A stretch of DNA of 6,990 bases, taken from the NCBI RefSeq assembly GCF_000309485.1, contig NZ_AKIL01000059.1:1-6990 (forward strand). Direction: 5' to 3'. This DNA is from Milkweed yellows phytoplasma str. MW1. Its GTDB lineage: Bacteria; Bacillota_I; Bacilli_A; Acholeplasmatales; Acholeplasmataceae. Shown here piece by piece: positions 4,701 to 6,990 of the stretch. The position numbers and the translations under genes are program-made. The notes under the pieces were generated by a model that made no database searches, was not told the origin of the DNA, and saw only the letters and a list, made by a program, of their open reading frames with translations. Positions within the stretch are counted from its first letter, which is position 1, and every line of letters starts with the position of its first letter.

Positions 4701-6842
4701 TTAGCCGAAGCTTTTGCCAAAGAATCAGGCTTACCTTTTTACGCTGTTACTTCTGCAGATTTTTCCCGAAGTTATGTAGGAGAAGGACCGAGAATTATAG
4801 AAAATCTTTTCGAAGAAGCGCGCAAACATTCTCCATGTATTATTTTTATAGATGAGTGTGAAAGTATTTTTAGAAAACGTAATACTGATGGTTTAACTTC
4901 AGACCATGGGAATATGATTTCCTCTTTTTTATCACAAATCGAAGGTATTTATACAGATCCGGATAAAACTGTTTTTATTATAGCGGCCACCAACTTTAAA
5001 GATGAAATAGATATCGCCGTTTTAAGTCGTTTTAATAAACTGATTGAAATAGATTATTGGAAAGAAGAAGAGTTGAAAACTTTTGTTAAAATGATTTCTA
5101 AAAATTATAAATTAGATGTTCGTGCTTATAAATATTTAGAAAAAATTATGGAACAGATTTGTAAATTCGATAATCATTTTTTAAAATCACCAAGAAAAAT
5201 CATTGAAATTTTAGACCAAGCGGCAGGGATAGCTATTGAAACGCATCGCCATTTAAACATTTTGCCTATTGATTTAAAATTAGCTTTCGATAGAATTTCA
5301 GAATCAAAAACTTTAGTAGATTGGGGGGAACATGCACATGACAAACCTGATATGGCTTTTTTATCGACGATGAAAGAATATAAAAATATTCTTTTGAAAC
5401 ACCTTTTCAAAGATAGTCCTTTCTCCTTTTCTGAAAAGAAATATTTTGATTTAATCAATAATCATTATCAAAAACATCAAAAAGCCGGATATAATAAATA
5501 TCTAAGCGACGAAATAGACAGTATTTACTTTTCAGATGATAAAGACAAAATCAAAAAAACATATAATGATGAAAACCCTTTGCCAAAAGGTTTATTAGGT
5601 GTTTATTTTGAAGATAAGGAAAATACAGACTCCACCGAAAGACGTTCAGAAATTCAAAAAATTGACAGCTTAGAAGAAATTTTAAAAACAGGTATGAAAA
5701 AAGTTCATCAGATTTATTTAATTTGGGACTATGAAAAATTAAAAATCAATCAAAAAACAGCACACATGTTAATAGATAAATTTTGCTATAAATATCCTTT
5801 TTTAAAAGGTGATGCTTTTTTTCAAACGCAAATCTTACAAAAAGCTAGAGAAATCGATAATAACGAAGCAGAAATAGAACAATTTATTTTGAAATTTTTA
5901 GATGAAAACATTAAACAATCTTTAATAAATAATGTTTTTAGTCAAATAGTATCTCAAAATATTTTAATCGAAGAAAAAGATAAATTAGAAATTAAAAAGA
6001 TAATTGCTGATAAATTGGATTTTTTAATATTTTCTCATAATATTTTGACTTTAGAGAAACTGCAATTCGCACTCCTATCAGAAACTAAAACTTATTTAGA
6101 AGTTAACAAAAAACAAATATTAGAGCAACAAATAGATCGTATTATTGAAGAATTAAAATTAAATAATATGCTTTTCACTTCTCAACAGATCAAGCATTTC
6201 CAAATAGATTTAAAAAAAGAAGTTTATAACGAATTAGTGAATTTAATGAAAAGAAAAAACCACATTTCTTTAGACGAAGTCAAAGCCAATATTAAAGACA
6301 ATTCCGCTTTATTAATAGATAGACTTTTTTATCAAATATGGCAAACAATATACCCTAAATTGCATATTGAGATAGCAGAGTATGAAAAAAACTCTTTAAT
6401 AACGCTTCTACAAAACAAAGTTAAGAAAAATTTATTTTTTACCAATTTTTCTTTAGAAGAAATAGTGGATCTTTTGCAACAAGAAATAAATACATATGAA
6501 AATAATTTTGAAGAAAGGTTAAAAGAAAAAGTATCCGCAATGGTACATAAATACATTTTAATCGATCATATTTTAGAAGAACAACCTAACACCGAAACCA
6601 TCGAATTAATTTCTAAAGGGGCTTTGTTAGTAGCGCAAAAAGAATCACAACAACCAGATGTTACCGAAAAGAAAATTCAACAAGAAATATATGATTTTAT
6701 AAAAAATTATCGTAGTAAAAATACTCATTCTTCTAAAATGTATACTTGGATTAAACATAATTTTTACATTATCATTTTAACTTTAATGATGTTATATGTT
6801 TTAATTAATTCTGCAAATAAAAATCAAAAACGCCACTATTAA
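1797..6842 (+). CDS. 3' exon: giant coiled-coil AAA+ ATPase with C-terminal membrane anchor
   Basis: Residues are numbered from the ATG at 1926 (add 272 for the spliced protein). The frame is open from 1791. The 165-residue repeat register already runs through residues -33 to 0, so coding starts upstream of 1926, and that ATG has no good ribosome site. Residues -33 to about 850 are Gln/Lys/Glu-rich coiled coil without Cys or Trp. A single AAA+ module follows at about 875-1120: FKDVIGM-like entry at 875, Walker A GPPGTGKT 917-924 (Lys923), Walker B with Asp976-Glu977, sensor-1 Asn1023, and Arg1035 as the only evident arginine finger. The closest family resemblance is the FtsH/classical AAA group, but there is no HEXXH zinc-protease motif. 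Residues 1120-1600 are helical and unrecognised. A hydrophobic segment at about 1609-1627 precedes a basic tail (KNQKRHY). The likely role is an ATP-driven membrane-tethered remodelling or scaffold protein; the substrate is unknown. Confidence 0.9.
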   Translation, partial: PDEKYQDLYTQKQVTINQQHHEINSLETKIHAQNALIKRQSKDMDDKIRELKAVKEQLSLANQNNLSDEQEKKQLIKRIDQLIQNIKGQENILSSQQQEIVSLQREKTGIEQRLTEEISAIQSQQKLQNEEKQSLFAFIETQQNLLKDKQKKLDETQEQLSSTQKTVESLNLLMQEQQNQLDKHKEDILSLRMQIFNQKNDITAKDELIQQKIHELDAKKTELNQREKENNLLEEDKNRLNNEIKDLNLNIDVQSEVLSQQALIVQQLQKDKTVLENQLLSKKQEIESHQTLSQYEKQTLIGTIDYQKSILMGNQRQLDEMQEQLSSAQKKIEKLNVIIKEYKEQNAQKEEVIVALKNQIKDKSEEIKLNNTIIKQKVQALEDKQAELVQKEQKNTLLEEEKNRLTNEINDLIRDINSQRETLSQQKTSIQELQTDKTVLEQQLLFKEEEIKHHQNLSQKEKQSLLGVIDQQKNLLSENQNQLNDIQELLETSQKEIDKLKKTIQDYQQQLDQQQEKIITLQNTIKAKNKEISVNNEIIKQKVQELENKQEQLVQGEKENNLLEQDKNRLKNEIKDLISDIDSFKNKLSQQEASIEELQTDKTTLENLLSSKEQEIKTLQILSQQEKQSLLGVIDQQKNLLSENQNQLNDIQELLETSQKEIDKLKKTIQDYQQQLDQRQTDIDKLKKQITEQIAKIDQKSEEIQNKNIELEQKQTQLRDEEKQNNLLEKDKNKLKTEIQTLINDIETQKQDLMQQEQSIEKLQKDKNNLEEELLLKESEIKTLQTLSQKEKHYLQTTINHQKNILKENQTQLDKTKEQLRIAYFNIQEQEKNLKQNDQEFKYLKEFYDNTLDRLETIIENSQKQKEQSDQFIVGQYKEIFELTTKVLKDENKERIKLTQTETVTTRFLKDTTRLHSFKDVIGMEKEKEQLLESLSYLKSPEEYKNMGVKKQPRGVLLYGPPGTGKTYLAEAFAKESGLPFYAVTSADFSRSYVGEGPRIIENLFEEARKHSPCIIFIDECESIFRKRNTDGLTSDHGNMISSFLSQIEGIYTDPDKTVFIIAATNFKDEIDIAVLSRFNKLIEIDYWKEEELKTFVKMISKNYKLDVRAYKYLEKIMEQICKFDNHFLKSPRKIIEILDQAAGIAIETHRHLNILPIDLKLAFDRISESKTLVDWGEHAHDKPDMAFLSTMKEYKNILLKHLFKDSPFSFSEKKYFDLINNHYQKHQKAGYNKYLSDEIDSIYFSDDKDKIKKTYNDENPLPKGLLGVYFEDKENTDSTERRSEIQKIDSLEEILKTGMKKVHQIYLIWDYEKLKINQKTAHMLIDKFCYKYPFLKGDAFFQTQILQKAREIDNNEAEIEQFILKFLDENIKQSLINNVFSQIVSQNILIEEKDKLEIKKIIADKLDFLIFSHNILTLEKLQFALLSETKTYLEVNKKQILEQQIDRIIEELKLNNMLFTSQQIKHFQIDLKKEVYNELVNLMKRKNHISLDEVKANIKDNSALLIDRLFYQIWQTIYPKLHIEIAEYEKNSLITLLQNKVKKNLFFTNFSLEEIVDLLQQEINTYENNFEERLKEKVSAMVHKYILIDHILEEQPNTETIELISKGALLVAQKESQQPDVTEKKIQQEIYDFIKNYRSKNTHSSKMYTWIKHNFYIIILTLMMLYVLINSANKNQKRHY
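3175..3335 (+). repeat. 161-bp perfect direct repeat, copy 1
   Basis: These 161 bases are identical to 3670-3830, compared base by base, at an offset of 495 bp. They lie at the junction of the second and third complete units of the coiled-coil array. The other units are only similar at protein level, so this pair reflects recent unit duplication or gene conversion. Confidence 0.93.
3670..3830 (+). repeat. 161-bp perfect direct repeat, copy 2
   Basis: This is the identical partner of 3175-3335, exactly one 495-bp unit downstream and in the same frame. Identity stops abruptly at both edges (C versus A immediately before; A versus C immediately after). Recombination between the copies would delete or add exactly 165 residues without a frameshift. 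Confidence 0.93.
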
Positions 6843-6864
6843 TTCCAAAAAAATATTTTTCCTG

Positions 6865-6900
6865 GCCGTTTCTCTTTGAGAGATAACGGCTCTTTTTTTT
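6865..6900 (+). terminator. Strong intrinsic terminator after the giant gene
   Basis: GCCGTT (6865-6870) pairs with AACGGC (6885-6890). TCTCT (6871-6875) pairs with AGAGA (6879-6883) around a TTG loop, with one bulged T at 6884. The run TCTTTTTTTT (6891-6900) follows directly. It begins 22 bases after the stop codon at 6840-6842 and ends transcription of the giant gene. Confidence 0.9.
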
Positions 6901-6942
6901 AATTTCTTAATAAAAATAAATAAATTTCTTCAATGATATTGT

Positions 6943-6970
6943 TTGATAATCGTTTAAAATATGTTATTAT
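6943..6970 (+). promoter_or_regulatory. Sigma-70-type promoter for a gene beyond the right edge
   Basis: The -35 TTGATA (6943-6948) is one base off consensus. A 16-base spacer follows, then -10 TATTAT (6965-6970), also one base off. A TG at 6962-6963, one base upstream of the -10, gives an extended -10 element. It sits after the terminator, so a new rightward transcription unit probably begins near 6977. Chance matches are common in AT-rich DNA. Confidence 0.55.
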
Positions 6971-6990
6971 ATTGTTATTAATTTATAAAT

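Noticed and set aside
1926..6842. SMC or Rad50-type chromosome segregation ATPase
   Set aside because: Those proteins place Walker A at the N-terminus and Walker B with an ABC signature at the C-terminus around the coil. Here both Walker motifs sit together in one AAA+ module after the coil.
4548..6842. FtsH/HflB zinc metalloprotease
   Set aside because: No HEXXH motif or downstream protease domain is present after the AAA+ module; the histidine-containing stretches seen do not match.

Overview
This is a very AT-rich window dominated by one giant gene on the + strand. The gene is split by a group II intron that carries no reading frame of its own. All visible tryptophans are TGG and the long frames contain no internal TGA, so the standard bacterial code fits and the Mycoplasma/Spiroplasma code is not suggested. 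Low GC, a huge coiled-coil AAA+ protein and membrane-spanning ends fit a reduced-genome, host-associated bacterium. Phytoplasmas are known to carry large membrane-associated AAA+ ATPases. Intracellular lineages such as Babeliae/Dependentiae are equally possible on this evidence. The lineage is inferred, not shown.

Layout: 1-302 is intergenic, with two hairpins followed by T-runs (89-118 and 170-196). 303-989 is the 5' exon, encoding a signal peptide or membrane anchor, an unrecognised domain and the start of a coiled coil. 990-1796 is an ORF-less group II intron of about 807 nt, resembling the Lactococcus LtrB (IIA, mitochondrial-like) type. Domain V is clear at 1707-1740, and exon-binding sequences match the last 15 exon bases. 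1797-6842 is the 3' exon: about 870 residues of Gln/Lys/Glu-rich coiled coil built from 165-residue repeats, then one AAA+ ATPase module, a long helical C-terminal region and a C-terminal membrane segment. 6865-6900 is a strong intrinsic terminator. 6943-6970 is a promoter for a gene beyond the right edge.

If the intron splices at 989/1797, the two open frames join in phase into one protein of about 1910 residues. Unspliced RNA would give only a 247-residue secreted or anchored N-terminal fragment, because translation runs into the intron and stops at 1046. The intron encodes no reverse transcriptase/maturase, so efficient splicing would probably need a maturase from elsewhere in the genome. 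The main points of interest are this splicing-dependent giant protein, the strictly periodic 165-residue array (including a 161-bp perfect DNA repeat), and the puzzle of an intact ATP-binding module in a protein with a signal-like N-terminus and a C-terminal membrane anchor.
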